Shown one piece after another: positions 1-13,200 of a stretch of 64,000 nt of DNA. The position numbers were made by a program, and so were the translations under genes. Every line of letters starts with the position of its first letter. The first letter of the stretch is position 1. The notes beneath the pieces are model-generated. The model was not told the DNA's origin, did not search any database, and saw only the letters and a program-made list of their open reading frames with translations. Origin of the DNA: Mactra quadrangularis (lineage: Eukaryota; Mollusca; Bivalvia; Venerida; Mactridae); contig CM046294.1 of the NCBI GenBank assembly GCA_025267735.1, forward strand, positions 8,776,001 to 8,840,000, written 5' to 3'.

Positions 1-1202
1 CTTTTTTATCACTTGGGCCTACGTGTTCAAGACGGTTCATCTATTAATAAAGGTATTAACGAGATGTCACCGATAAGTTAAAACAGACTGTAAAACCAGG
101 AATAGCAACTGTCAAAACACACCTCACAACCAAAAAGCAAAGAGGAGGATAAGTATAGAATTTTGTCATTTTGTCACAAGAAGGATACAACAAGAAAACA
201 AGAAACAAGAAAACAAGGTTTTCTGGTTAATAAATGGCTGAATTGGGTATAAGAAAAATGATCAATGAAGAACTTGTTTACAAAAGTTTGTAACCAACTA
301 GCAGCTCCAGATAAGAGAATGGAAATTACAATTCTTACAATAACTACTAATAGTTTAACTATATTATAAGAAGGTTTTGTAATAAAACTGTACATGTATA
401 ACTTTATTAATAAAGTTGTTTTAATTCTTCAAATAGTTGTTAATACGATAAATTCTTGCTCACACATTTTTGTTTGTTTTTGTCTTGAAATTGTTTGATA
501 TTATTAAAGGTCCTTGTGGATCATTTAAATAACTGTAACAAGTTATAAACATGCCCTGGCCTAATCAGGTTCACCAAAATGGCAAGGTCAGCGAAAACAA
601 TTTGTTACAATGAAAAGATAGAAACTCAAAAGAAATGCGATATACTAGGTACAAATGGTTAATGAACCAAGTAACAAATGACCTGAACACATCACCTTTG
701 ACAGGTAAATTGATACAGGTGTATTTTCCTTCTGTTTAAACTTTAAGCTAAGCTTTTCAGACGCACGTATTTCAATGTTTTTAAAAATTAATCGAACAAA
801 TGTTTCAACAAAGCGTTCACTGTTTATGTACAAGCGGGTGTTATTCTCTCTATACAGTTTGGATATCATATGTCACATTTGTATCAACATTCAGTCATGC
901 GATTTTACTGAAGAATCTGACCGACACTCTACAATAAAGAAATGGTTTACATTCAACATGATACTCAGGTGATGTTGTCCGTCCAGTGGAATTATGCTTT
1001 TGACTGATGTCTCTAAAATACGTTGACTTCGAATGTTATTTTTGCGTTTTAATTCAAATTTCAATGTAGTCATAAATTGTCTTTACTATATAAGCAAGAA
1101 CACAGTAAGTTGTTACAATTGATATGTACACAAAATAGCAGAAACAGACAATGATAAGTTCTTTCAAAGCAAAGGAAAGGCCAGGACATGATATAGACTT
1201 AC
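1..1202. other. Urease intron sequence, no gene seen
   Basis: Downstream of the exon 7 donor on the minus strand. AT-rich DNA with short unconserved open frames. I see no urease alpha motif, RNA gene or clear repeat. Confidence 0.6.
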
Positions 1203-1282
1203 TGATTTCCACCTATTTTGACTAAATCAACCATGCGTTCCTCTCCAGGTTCAAAACGTATAGATGTTCCAGCAGGAATATT
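1203..1282 (-). CDS. URE: Urease exon 7 (beta C-terminal part), last in window
   Basis: 80 nt encode [20 protein letters not shown] then VKIGGN plus two bases of the next codon. The donor is AAATCA/gtaagt. The next exon, expected to open the alpha domain (RGGN.. region), was looked for on the minus strand of 1-1202 and not found, so it should lie left of the window. Confidence 0.93.
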
Positions 1283-4200
1283 CTGAAACAAATCAAATCA
1301 TCAATGATAGTGAATAAGTGATAAGGCTAAATATATCATTGAAGTTAATATTACCAAGTCCAAGTTTTCCTTTATGTAAATTTGAAACTAGAAAACAAAC
1401 TTCAGCTATTAATTATTAATTCGAAGGTGTGGCTTTGCTCTGGGATCAAGTAGCTTATTTCACAATGCAATTTCATGATTCTAAGTATTATCAATTATGA
1501 AAGTTAAACTTGAACATTGTAACCATGGATCAAAAGGATCCTGCATAGTATTAATTACAGTTGCCGCAATTTGTTTCAATTGTTTATACAACAAACCACA
1601 GTATGATATTGTGTAAAGCCAAAACAAACTAACTGCAAGGTGCTCTGTACGATTACACAATCCAAGCTAAATTCTCCATACTGCTATAAAGACCCAGATA
1701 AACAAACAGTTACAACAATTATTATATCTAGTGTCTTGAAGGAGTTGAAGGTTCAAATCCCATCCGGAGAAGTTATACCCTTCCATGACAATTTGACAAT
1801 AATGTCAATTTTCCTCTAGTAATAGGGTATATCAAGAAGTGTTCGGCCTTGTGGAAGGGTATGTGAGTACTGGTTATAGACAAGGGTCCACGAAAGCTGG
1901 CTTAGGGGCACTGGATGCTGTAAAATAACAATTACGTTGACATTGTGTTAAACCCAGTATAAATACAGTTCTTACATACCAGTCTGAAGCCATAAGATGC
2001 AGCTCTGTCAAAATGTAATCTTTTGTTGGTTTCTATAAAGTTATAATGACTTCCTACCTTAAAATAGATACATGTTTACATGATATATTAGTCTATGATT
2101 ATATTACTCTTTCTTTACAATAAATGCTCACTTTTTCAGCCAGATTGTTCTTAGTATTCATAAACGTCAATGTATAAAGGCTCAAGTGTGTTGCAGTAAG
2201 GAATGAAAGTACACACTGTTCGACTCTCTTTGTCATTTTCAAGTTGAACTCCTGTATGTTTTTCCGAACTGAAACTTTTGTTCGTTTTGCTTGGGTGTTC
2301 CACACTCTTCTTTTCTTTCAAATGCCTTAAATATTAACGGTCTAAGAATCGTTTGTAGTATTAAATTCTTCTTCATTAATTGCAGTGTTATGTAATCGAA
2401 AAATATAGAAAATAAGGCTACACATGCAAAGATGTTATTCTTATGACTTTTCAGAGTATGTTATAGGTTCTATTTAGGTTCATGTTTTATGTTCGATAGA
2501 ACACTTGGTCCGGTGAGTGGGGACAACACTGGTGCGGTACTCCGCCTATTCCTTTATAAGTATGCATGTAGCTATACATACAAGTCTAACAAAGAGCTTG
2601 TATTTGTCTCTCAAATTCCAACAGAAAAAAACACGAATATGACCTTCAAATCTGACAGTCGATTATGTATATTTTGTAAACAAGTTATCTTCGGGACAAA
2701 GGGACATTCAACTCTAAATGATTACCATGTATCACTGAAGTTAAAAATATTTTGTTTAATCAAGTAATCTGATATGTTTTCATGATCAAAAGATAAAAGA
2801 TGGTTACCCTATAGGTTCTAGTACTCGTGTTTTTGTTTCTGGCATTTTTTATGTTTAAAAAAATTGAAAACATCCTCTTAGTTCTTTTGCTGTGTAGAAG
2901 ATCCATATTTTTACTGCTGCTGTTCCTGGTGTATTTTCATACTCCATTTAATGTGTTAGTTGTCTTGTATAATTAGATACTTAATTCAAGAAACATAAGG
3001 CATGACGCCCAACCATTTACATCCTATGCATACAAATAGGACACGAATACAATACATAAGTAAATACAAATGAATAAGTGTGGTTTGAAAACATTAAATG
3101 TTTTAAATCGGTAATGGCGTACAAATATAAAGACAATACTGGTGAAGAAAAAGCAAATGAAGCCAAACAAACGACTACCCTATTGTCCCCTCACGATAGA
3201 CACTCATTGCATTGTTAACTTACTTGTATAGGTCTATCACATTTACTGGTGACCTTAAGAGATATAAGTTCACGACCTTCATTAATTGTTCTTTGGCCTT
3301 CTTTTGGAATTCTCTCACCTGGTTTTATTGTCATTGGTGCCACAACGAATGTGTCTTCCTGCAAGAGTCAAAGAAATGCCTTTATGTATTTTGTTCGTTG
3401 ATTTACCTTTCATATCAACAGCCAAGGGTAAATTACATTCTACGGTACATATCGAGGCTTGCCCGCAAGACCTTAGTAACTTGCTCTTTAGCACAATGCA
3501 CTTACGACAGTCTTGCGGGTAACCCTTGATATTAATAATCATTATCGTCTGCCCTGCAGACGCTACAGTACATAGATAGGTGGTTGAATAAACGGACGGA
3601 TGTTTAACTCAGTACCTCCGATTGATAAGAGCTAAATAAATATTTAAAATAATTGTTCAAAAACAACCAACCTTACATATACCATGCGTCACACTTACCT
3701 TTTATTCCACTTGAAGAAAGATAGACAATTCAACCAACATGCTGTTCAAGATCCATACTGGTGTCGTTGTCGTGCCAGATAGCCCACTTTTCACAGCTGA
3801 TAAACGGTTCAGGGGCGAAAAACGTTTTTACCAAATCCAGCCTTCTGTTAACCACTACAAGAACAACTTCTTTTACGAACCATTGGCGACTGGAATAAGT
3901 TGCCAACCAGGATCACGAACTGCCCCACCATAGAGGGGTTCAAGGCGGAGGTCATTAACATCCAACCCATCCAGTAGCCAACCAGGCTGTATGCATCGTA
4001 AATAGTTTTAACATTTTAACCAGTTGTTTTGTCGGGCATCACAGTTTTAACCACAGGGTACTAGACAATAAAGTAGGATTTCTACCCTTACATTGGAAGA
4101 AGAAGAACATTTTGGGTAGACCTATAGATTATACTATTAAATAGGGTTTGCTGCTGATCAATTCCGCCAGTATTGACCATACACTGCATAATACTTTATA

Positions 4201-7200
4201 TTTAAGTTATATATCTTATTTACAGTTGTCCTAAGTCAAACTTAAGAGTTGTATTACCTTTTCTGGAGTCTCATCTGACTTTTGTTCAAAGATGCTCAAT
4301 TCTGGAACTGGTAAAAAACTTCCATATAAAGCAATACTCAAATCACCATCTTGACGACATATTGGGGAATGAACGGTAACCTGAAGTAGTGAATACACTT
4401 GGGCTGCAACGATTCGATTCGATACATCTACAATCGCTTGCGAGGACGCCGATTCGATTTTGATTTGAAACCCGTGATTTTCGATTCGATACCGGCTTTC
4501 AGCTTAAGTTAGTTTTATGCTCAATTGGATGTATTACTGTGCATTGAAAAAAATTATTTTATTAAGAAATCGAATCGAAAATAATCGAATCGAAAGGAAA
4601 AAATCGAATCGACATTCAAGTGAATCGTTGCAGCCCTAATAAAGTCTGGGTACCGAGATTAAACTGAACTCTTTCTGCATTATGTATTGTTTAGCAATAT
4701 ATGCGGTTGTAGAAAATTATGACAGAATCAGGCAGTGATTTCGTGAAAAGGGTGATAGAGTACTTGACTTAGACGTTTAGAACAACTCAATTTGCTTGTC
4801 TAGCGATAGAAGAAAGAGAAAGAGAGAGTTTGCTATACTTGCGCTGTTCATCATCTCGATAACATGTAGTCAATAATTCGATTACACGAGTTTTTGTTTT
4901 GTTTTGTTTTTGGTTTTGAGGTAATAGAGACATGGAAATCTGTCACTTAGAGAACTTTTTCTATCGGTACCATCATATGCGATACTAAACTATTGAAGGA
5001 AATAAATATGTATAACAAAAAATATGATCTAAACCATTATAATTCGGTCGCATTAATTGTTATTATCAACTGCTTTCGGCGCGATGTAACCTTTCTTTGT
5101 TGGTGCCCCGTTAAACCCAAACCAAACCAAATCAAACCTGGAAATCTGACTACCGTAGATTACTACTTACCGATCCGCGGCCGTGGCGTAGTGGTTAGCA
5201 TGTCTGACTTCGAATCCGAAGATCGCGAGTTCGACCCTGGTCGCGGTAGGTCATATCCTATACATGAGTTGTCGGCCTCGTGGTAAGGTAAGTTAGCACT
5301 GGTGATAGAAAAGTGTGCAGGAAACCTATAGTAGGAAGAGTTGGTCGTCGTATATATGACCTAAATATGTGTTGAATACGACGTTAAATAAATACCACTT
5401 ACCAACTTTGTTCCATCAGGAAATGTACCTTCTACTTGTACTTCACCTATCATATCTGCTACACCTGGTAGAACCTGACGAAATCCTGAAATATTGACAT
5501 CAACTCCAGGGTAGCCCGCAAAACTGTAGTAAGTGTATTGCAATAGGGGAAGTTACTACCGTCTTGCGGGTAACCCTCGAACTAATATATCCACAATATG
5601 TAAATAACAATACCCTTCAACTAAAACTTGATAATAATGCCTATTTTCCTCAATTAATAAGGTATATGGAGAGGTTGGCGACTTGAAGAGTTGTGGGTGA
5701 TTGCTGTTGATAGATAAGGATCCGGGAAAACTTGATAAAAGAAGCCCTGGTTGCTGTAGAAATCCCAAATTGTGTTGCCATGGCATTTAACCAAGTATAA
5801 AAAAGACTGTATAGGCAAGATAAGTTTATCAAAAGTCCTACCTAACATTTCTCTCCCTTTCGTCATTAATTGAGACACAGTTAAACCATCTCGTATATAT
5901 TCTTGAATCTGAAATTATGTCAGTAATGATTACAGCCCTGTAGTTAAACACAAATGTAATATGAAACAGGTACACGATCAGCAGGGCATTAAAATGTATA
6001 AAGCTCTTATGTCAAATTTGTAGTATACACAAACAAGATAGGATTTAATATAGCAGCATTTAAACTAGAAGTTTGAAAACGATGGTTGATGACACGGGTG
6101 AACAATTTAGTATTCATGGAAATATGCCTGAATCTCTTAATAATGACCAAAACTCAGAAATCTTTGGGGGCCACATCCCTCTAGAACCCTAGTCAGGGCT
6201 TTGTCCAGGACCCATCAAGAGCCCTTTCTGCCCTCTGATCCCCAGCCTGCTTGTTCATTTTTCGCCCCCGCTCACTAGAAATCCTAGATCCGCCGATGTT
6301 TAAAGTCAGTACCAAACGAAAACATTCTGAATGCAAGATTTTTTAAGTCATTGTATATTAAACTGTAAATTGTACATTAAATATCATATCATTTGAAATA
6401 GAAATATATTATTTAAGTTAAATAGAATTCTCTATACTCGGTAAACATTTACTTTAGCGCAGCATAATAGCACATAAACAGTTCAATGGTACGGAAGTTC
6501 TCAAGTAGTCAAGTTTTGTTAATATCAGGGATTCTATACAACAGGGATTTGTAACGAAGTGTTTTTTTTAATTTTCTCGGTCATCACTGTCTATAACTGG
6601 CTGAAGCAGGCTGCACAAACAATTCCAAAGTTTAAAAACTTGATTTATGTTTTGGTACATGTCTTCCATGCAACTTGTGAATGTTTCTGAAGTTTTTGAC
6701 AAAAAAATGTTGCAATTATGACCGAAAATATGACTTTAGGTGATGTAAAATGGGGCTAAAAATGGCAGATCGGCGAAGTGCGTGAAGTTAGTTGCCAGTT
6801 ACCAGTTGCCAGTTGCCAATTCAATCGGCAATTGGCAACTGGCAGCCAACTTAACACCCAGCTGCCGATTCAATTTTTTTGTTAGCAAGCACTATGTACA
6901 GGCACTGCGACGAACGTTCCGCGAGGGTGTATTGAATCGGCAACTGGCAACTGGCAGCCAACTTCACAATCCAGCTGCCGATTCGATTTTTTTAGATTTC
7001 GGCGCAGATACGTCACCCTATGCACATGTACTACGATGAACGTCCTGCTCGTGTGTTTTGAATCGGCAACTGGCAACTGGCAGCCAACTTCACGCCTCAG
7101 CTGCCAATTCGATTTTTTTTTAAATTTCGGCGCAAATACGTCGCCCTATGCACAGGTACTGCGACGAACGATCAACGCGGGTCTTTTGAATCGGCAACTG

Positions 7201-10200
7201 GCAACAGGCAGCCAACTTCACGCCTCAGCTGCCAATTCGATTTTTTAGATTTCGGCGCAAATACGTCGCCCTATGCACAGGTACTGCGACGAACGTTCCG
7301 CGCGGATGTTTTGAATCGGCAACTGGCAACCAACTTCACGCCTCAGCTGCCAATTCGATTTTTTTAGATTTCGGCACAAATACGTCGCCCTATGCACAGG
7401 TACTGCGACGAAAGTTCCGGGCGGGTGTTTTGAATCGGCAACTGGCAACTGGCAGCCAACTTCACGCCTCAGCTGCCAATTCGATTTTTTTAGATTTCGG
7501 CGCTGATACGTCGCCCTATGCACATGTACTACGATGAACGTCCTGCTCGGGTGTTTTGAATCGGCAACTGGCAACTGGCAGCCAACTTCACGCCTCAGCT
7601 GCCAATTCGATTTTTTTTAAGAATTTCGGCGCAAATACGTCGCCCTATGCACAGGTACTGCGACTAACGATCCGAGCGGATGTTTTGAATCGGCAACTGG
7701 CAACTGGCAGCCAACTTCACGCCTCAGCTGCCAATTCGATTTTTTTGGCTTTGGCGCAGATACGACGCCCTATGCACATGTACATGGATGAACGTCCTGC
7801 TAGGGTGTTTTGAATCGGCAACTGGCAACTGGCAGCCAACTTCACGCCTCAGCTGCCAATTCGATTTTTTTAGATTTTGGCGCAGATACGTCGCCCTATG
7901 CACAGGTACTGCAACGAACGTTCCGCGCGGGTGTTTTGAATCGGCAACTGGCAACTGGCAGCCAACTTCACGCCTCAGCTACAAATTCGATTTTTTTAGA
8001 TTTCGGCGCAGATACGTCGCCCTATGCACAGGTACTGCGACGAACGTTCCGCGCGGGTGTTTTGAATCGGCAACTGGCAACTGGCAGCCAACTTCACGCC
8101 TCAGCTGCCAATTCGAGTTTTTTAGATTTCGGCGCAAATAGGTCGCCCTATGCACAGGTACTGCGACGAACGTTCCGCGCGGGTGTTTTTAATCGGCAAC
8201 TGGCAACTGGCAGCCAACTTCACGCCTCAGCTGCCAATTCGATTTTTTTAGATTTCGGCGCTGATACGTCGCCCTATGCACATGTACTACGATGAACGTC
8301 CTGCTCGGGTGTTTGGAATCGGCATTTGGCAACTGGCAGCCAACTTCACGCCTCAGCTGCAAATTCGATTTTTTTTAGGATTTCGGCGCAAATACGTCGC
8401 CCTATGCACAGGTACTGCGACTAACGATCCGCGCGGATGTTTTGAATCGGCAACTGGCAACTGGCAGCCAACTTCACGCCTCAGCTGCCAATTCGAGTTT
8501 TTTAGATTTCGGCGCAAATACGTCGCCCTATGCACAGGTACTGCGACGAACGTTCCGCGCGGGTGTTTTGAATCGGCAACTGGCAACTGGCAGCCAACTT
8601 CACGCCTCAGCTGCCAATTCGATTTTTTTAGATTTCGGCGCTGATACGTCGCCCTATGCACATGTACTACGATGAACGTCCTGCTCGGGTGTTTGGAATC
8701 GGCATTTGGCAACTGGCAGCCAACTTCACGCCTCAGCTGCCAATTCGATTTTTTTAGGATTTCGGCGCAAATACGTCGCCCTATGCACAGGTACTGCGAC
8801 TAACGATCCGCGCGGATGTTTTGAATCGGCAACTGGCAACTGGCAGCCAACTTCACGCCTCAGCTGCCAATTCGATTTTTTTAGATTTTTGCGCAGATAC
8901 GACGCTCTATGCACATGTACTACGATGAACGTCCTGCTAGGGTGTTTTGAATCGGCAACTGGCAACTGGCAGCCAACTTCACGCCTCAGCTGCCAATTCG
9001 ATTTTTTTAGATTTTGGCGCAGATACGTCGCCCTATGCACTGGTACTGCGTCGAACGTTCCGCGCGGGTGTTTTGAATCGGCAACTGGCAACTGGCAGCC
9101 AACTTCACGCCTCAGCTGCCAATTCAATTTTTTTAGATTTTGGCGCAGATACGTCGCCTTATGCACAGGTACTGCGACGAAAGTTCCGCGCGGGTGTTTT
9201 GAATCGGCAACTGGCAACTGGCAGCCAACTTCACGCCTCAGCTGCCAATTCCATTTTTTTAGAATTCGGCGCAGATACGTCGCCTTATGCACAGGCAATG
9301 CAACGAACGTTCCGCGCGGGTGTTTTGAATCGGCAACTGGCAACTGGCAGCCAACTTCACGCCTCAGCTGCCAATTCGATTTTTTTTTATTTCGGCGCAG
9401 ATACGTCGCCCTATGCACAGGTACTGCGACGAACGTTCCGCGCGGGTGTTTTGAATCGGCAACTGGCAACTGGCAGCCAACTTCACGCCTCAGCTGCCAA
9501 TTCGATTTTTTTATATTTCGGCGCAGATACGTCGCCCTCTACACAGGTACTGCGACGAACGTTCCGCGCGGGTGTTTTGAATCGGCAACTGGCAACTGGC
9601 AGCCAACTTCACGCCTCAGCTGCCAATTCGATTTTTTTAGATTTCGGCGCAGATACGTCGCCCTATGCACAGGTACTGCGACGAACGTTCCGCGCGGGTG
9701 TTTTGAATCGGCAACTGGCAACTGGCAGCCAACTTCACGCCTCAGCTGCCAATTCGATTTTTTTATATTTCGGCGCAGATACGTCGCCATCTACACAGGT
9801 ACTGCGACGAACGTTCCGCGCGGGTGTTTTGAATCGGCAACTGGCAACTGGCAGCCAACTTCACGCCTCAGCTGCCTATTCGATTTTTTTAGATTTCGGC
9901 GCAGATACGTCGCCCTATGCACAGGTACTGCGACGAACGTTCCGCGCGGGTGTTTTGAATCGGCAACTGGCAACTGGCAGCCAACTTCACGCTTCAGCTG
10001 CCAATTCGATTTTTTTAGATTTCGGCGCAGATACGTCGCCATATGCACAGGTACTGCGACGAACGTTCCGCGCGGGTGTTTTGAATCGGCAACTGGCAAC
10101 TGACAGCCAACTTCACGCCTCAGCTGCCAATTCGATTTTTTAAGAATTCGGCGCAGATACGTCGCTTTATGCACAGGTAATGCAACGAACGTTCCGCGCG

Positions 10201-13200
10201 GGTGTTTTGAATCGGCAACTGGCAACTGGCAGCCAACTTCACGCCTCAGCTGCCAATTCGATTTTGTTAGATTTCGGCGCAGATACGTCGCCCTATGCAC
10301 AGGTAATGCCACGAACGTTCCGCGCGGGTGTTTTGAATCGGCAACTGGCAACTGGCAGCCAACTTCACGCCTCAGCTGCCAATTCGATTTTTTTAGATTT
10401 CGGCGCAGATACGTCGCCCTATGCACAGGTAATGCCACGAACGTATCGCGCGGGTGTTTTGAATCGGCAACTGGCAACTGGCCGCCATCTTCACGCCTCA
10501 GCTGCCAATTCGATTGTTTTAGATTTCGGCGCAGATACGTCGCCCTCTGCACAGGTACTACGATGAACGTTCCGCGCGGGTGTTTTGAATCGGCAACTGG
10601 CAACTGGCAGCCAACTTCACGCCTCAGCTGCCAATTCGATTTTTTTTAGATTTCGGCGCAGATACGTCGCCTTATGCACAGGTAATGCCACGAACGTATC
10701 GCGCGGGTGTTTTGAATCGGCAACTGGCAACTGGCAGCCAACTTCACGCCTCAGCTGCCAATTCGATTTTTTAGATTTCGGCGAAGATACGTCACCCTTA
10801 TGCACAGGTAATGCCACGAACTTTCCGCGCGGGTGTTTGGAATCGGCAACTGGCAACTGGCAGCCAACTTCACGCCTCAGCTGCCAATTCGATTTTTTTA
10901 GATTTCGGCGCAGATACGTCGCCCTATGCACAGGTAATGCCACGAACGTATCGCGCGGGTGTTTTGAATCGGCAACTGGCAACTGGCCGCCATCTTCACG
11001 CCTCAGCTGCCAATTCGATTGTTTTAGATTTCGGCGCAGATACGTCGCCCTCTGCACAGGTACTACGATGAACGTTCCGCGCGGGTGTTTTGAATCGGCA
11101 ACTGGCAACTGGCAGCCAACTTCACGCCTCAGCTGCCAATTCGATTTTTTTAGATTTCGGCGCAGATACGTCGCCTCATGCACAGGTAATGCCACGAACG
11201 TATCGCGCGGGTGTTTTGAATCGGCAACTGGCAACTGGCCGCCATCTTCACGCCTCAGCTGCCAATTCGATTGTTTTAGATTTCGGCGCAGATACGTCGC
11301 CCTCTGCACAGGTACTACGATGAACGTTCCGCGCGGGTGTTTTGAATCGGCAACTGGCAACTGGCAGCCAACTTCACGCCTCAGCTGCCAATTCGATTTT
11401 TTTAGATTTCGGCGCAGATACGTCGCCTTATGCACAGGTAATGCCACGAACGTATCGCGCGGGTGTTTTGAATCGGCAACTGGCAACTGGCAGCCAACTT
11501 CACGCCTCAGCTGCCAATTCGATTTTTTAGATTTCGGCGAAGATACGTCGCCCTTATGCACAGGTAATGCCACGAACTTTCCGCGCGGGTGTTTGGAATC
11601 GGCAACTGGCAACTGGCAGCCTTCTTCACACCCAGCTGCCGATTCAATTTTTTTTGTTAGCAAGCACTATGTATAGGCACTGCGACGAACGTTCCGTGCG
11701 GGTGTTTTGATGCGGCAAATGGCAACTGGCAGCCAACTTCACACCCAGCTGCCGATTCGATATTTTTAGATATCAGCGCGGATACGTCGTCCTATGTTCA
11801 GGTAATGAGATGACGATAAGCGGCGACGATAAGCTACGAGGTGTTGCTGTCTCTGAACGCGGCACTCAACTACCCTCACAACTTAGCTGCCGATTTATTT
11901 TTTTTAGATTTCAGCGCGGATACCATGCGCTTTGTACAGGTACTGTGAGGAACGCACTATACAGGTACTATGACTAACGTACTATATACAGGCACTGAGA
12001 GGAGTGATTCATAAAGGTATTTTGAATCGGCACCTGGCAACTGGCAGCTTACTTCATACCCCACTCCGATTCGATTTGTTTAGAATTCTGATCGGATACC
12101 ACGCACAGGCACTGTGTTGTGCATCCCGCACGGGTGTTTTGAATTGGAGAGTGGCAGCTAGCTTCGGATTCGATCTCTGCTACATTTCAGCGCTGATCCT
12201 AAGCGATATGTGCAGATCTTCTGCAGAACGATACGAAATATCGTCTCTGTAAGATATTTTGTTTGGCATCAGTCAAATGGCTGCCAATACGTTGTACTGT
12301 TGAAATACTGCGTCAATACTTTCTTATTGTATAGGAGCTCGGTATTCTGGACAATCCGTTGGACAATTGGAATATAGCTTCATATTCACTGGAATACAGT
12401 ACTAATACCAGGTCCAATGTGCAGACGCTATTGTGAACGTTAAGAAGCATCGTTTCTTGATGAATGCTTGAATGATACAACGCCTAATGTGCAGGCACTC
12501 CGATAAAGGTTTTCATATAAATATTTAGGGATAGGCAATTACTCATACAGGATTTATTTCTGATACTTTACCCAGTATATAGGCATTCTCATGGTCTAAT
12601 GGTCAGAGTCTGGAATACTTGGATCGAAAGATTTTCATCACTTTCGAATAATCTCTCAATACAGAGAAACAAGCTAAACTGCAAGTCTTACGTAAGTAGC
12701 CGTAGGAGCACATGTTCCTCATTGTACAAGGGCAGCACTGACACATAAATCAAAACAGGTTTTTAAATTAATATCATTTTAATCAACAAACAATTGATCT
12801 CTACCTGAGCAACTGGTAAAACACAAGGCAAAAAGTACAAGAAAGTTAGATAAACAACTATGTACGTACATCAGAGTCTAGGCACAGACCATAATGGGTA
12901 ATTGGACGGACAAACTTTTTGTGGTCTATACCACTGTATCATGGACGCTAGATCCAGAAATATTGCACTTAACCAAATTGCATGTTCATTGTGACTAGGA
13001 CCTTGACTGGTTTCAAAACCTATTTATGAGACATAAATAATGGCAGCCAGGCAAAGTACAGCATATAACAACATTATAATGTATAAGCAAATGAGGGGAA
13101 TCAAATTAATGGACCTATACTTTGTAGCCAAGCAAAGTTCAAAACAATGCTACATATTAAAATAACACTATTGTCATTATGGCGAGCATCCATTGAGTTG

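Noticed and set aside
1..1202. Urease alpha-domain exon on the minus strand
   Set aside because: Searched for RGGN-, nickel-ligand- and GGxDTHxH-type motifs in all minus frames; none found, so the next exon must lie outside.
2489..2767. 92-codon plus-strand frame in urease intron 5
   Set aside because: No recognisable similarity, no splice partners, AT-rich composition; treated as chance.
5173..5250. tRNA-Arg gene
   Set aside because: The A and B boxes are good, but the anticodon stem has a mismatch and a non-tRNA body and SINE tail follow directly.
8706..10143. Very long open frames (up to about 465 codons) in array 1 with repeated [24 protein letters not shown] text
   Set aside because: The unit is 126 bp (3 x 42), so any stop-free frame stays open through the array. 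Several frames on both strands are open at once, and the T-run length varies freely and shifts frame between copies, so nothing maintains one reading frame.
12590..12660. tRNA-like 'catggtctaatggtcagagt'
   Set aside because: The A-box-like stretch has no matching B box or acceptor stem at a suitable distance.
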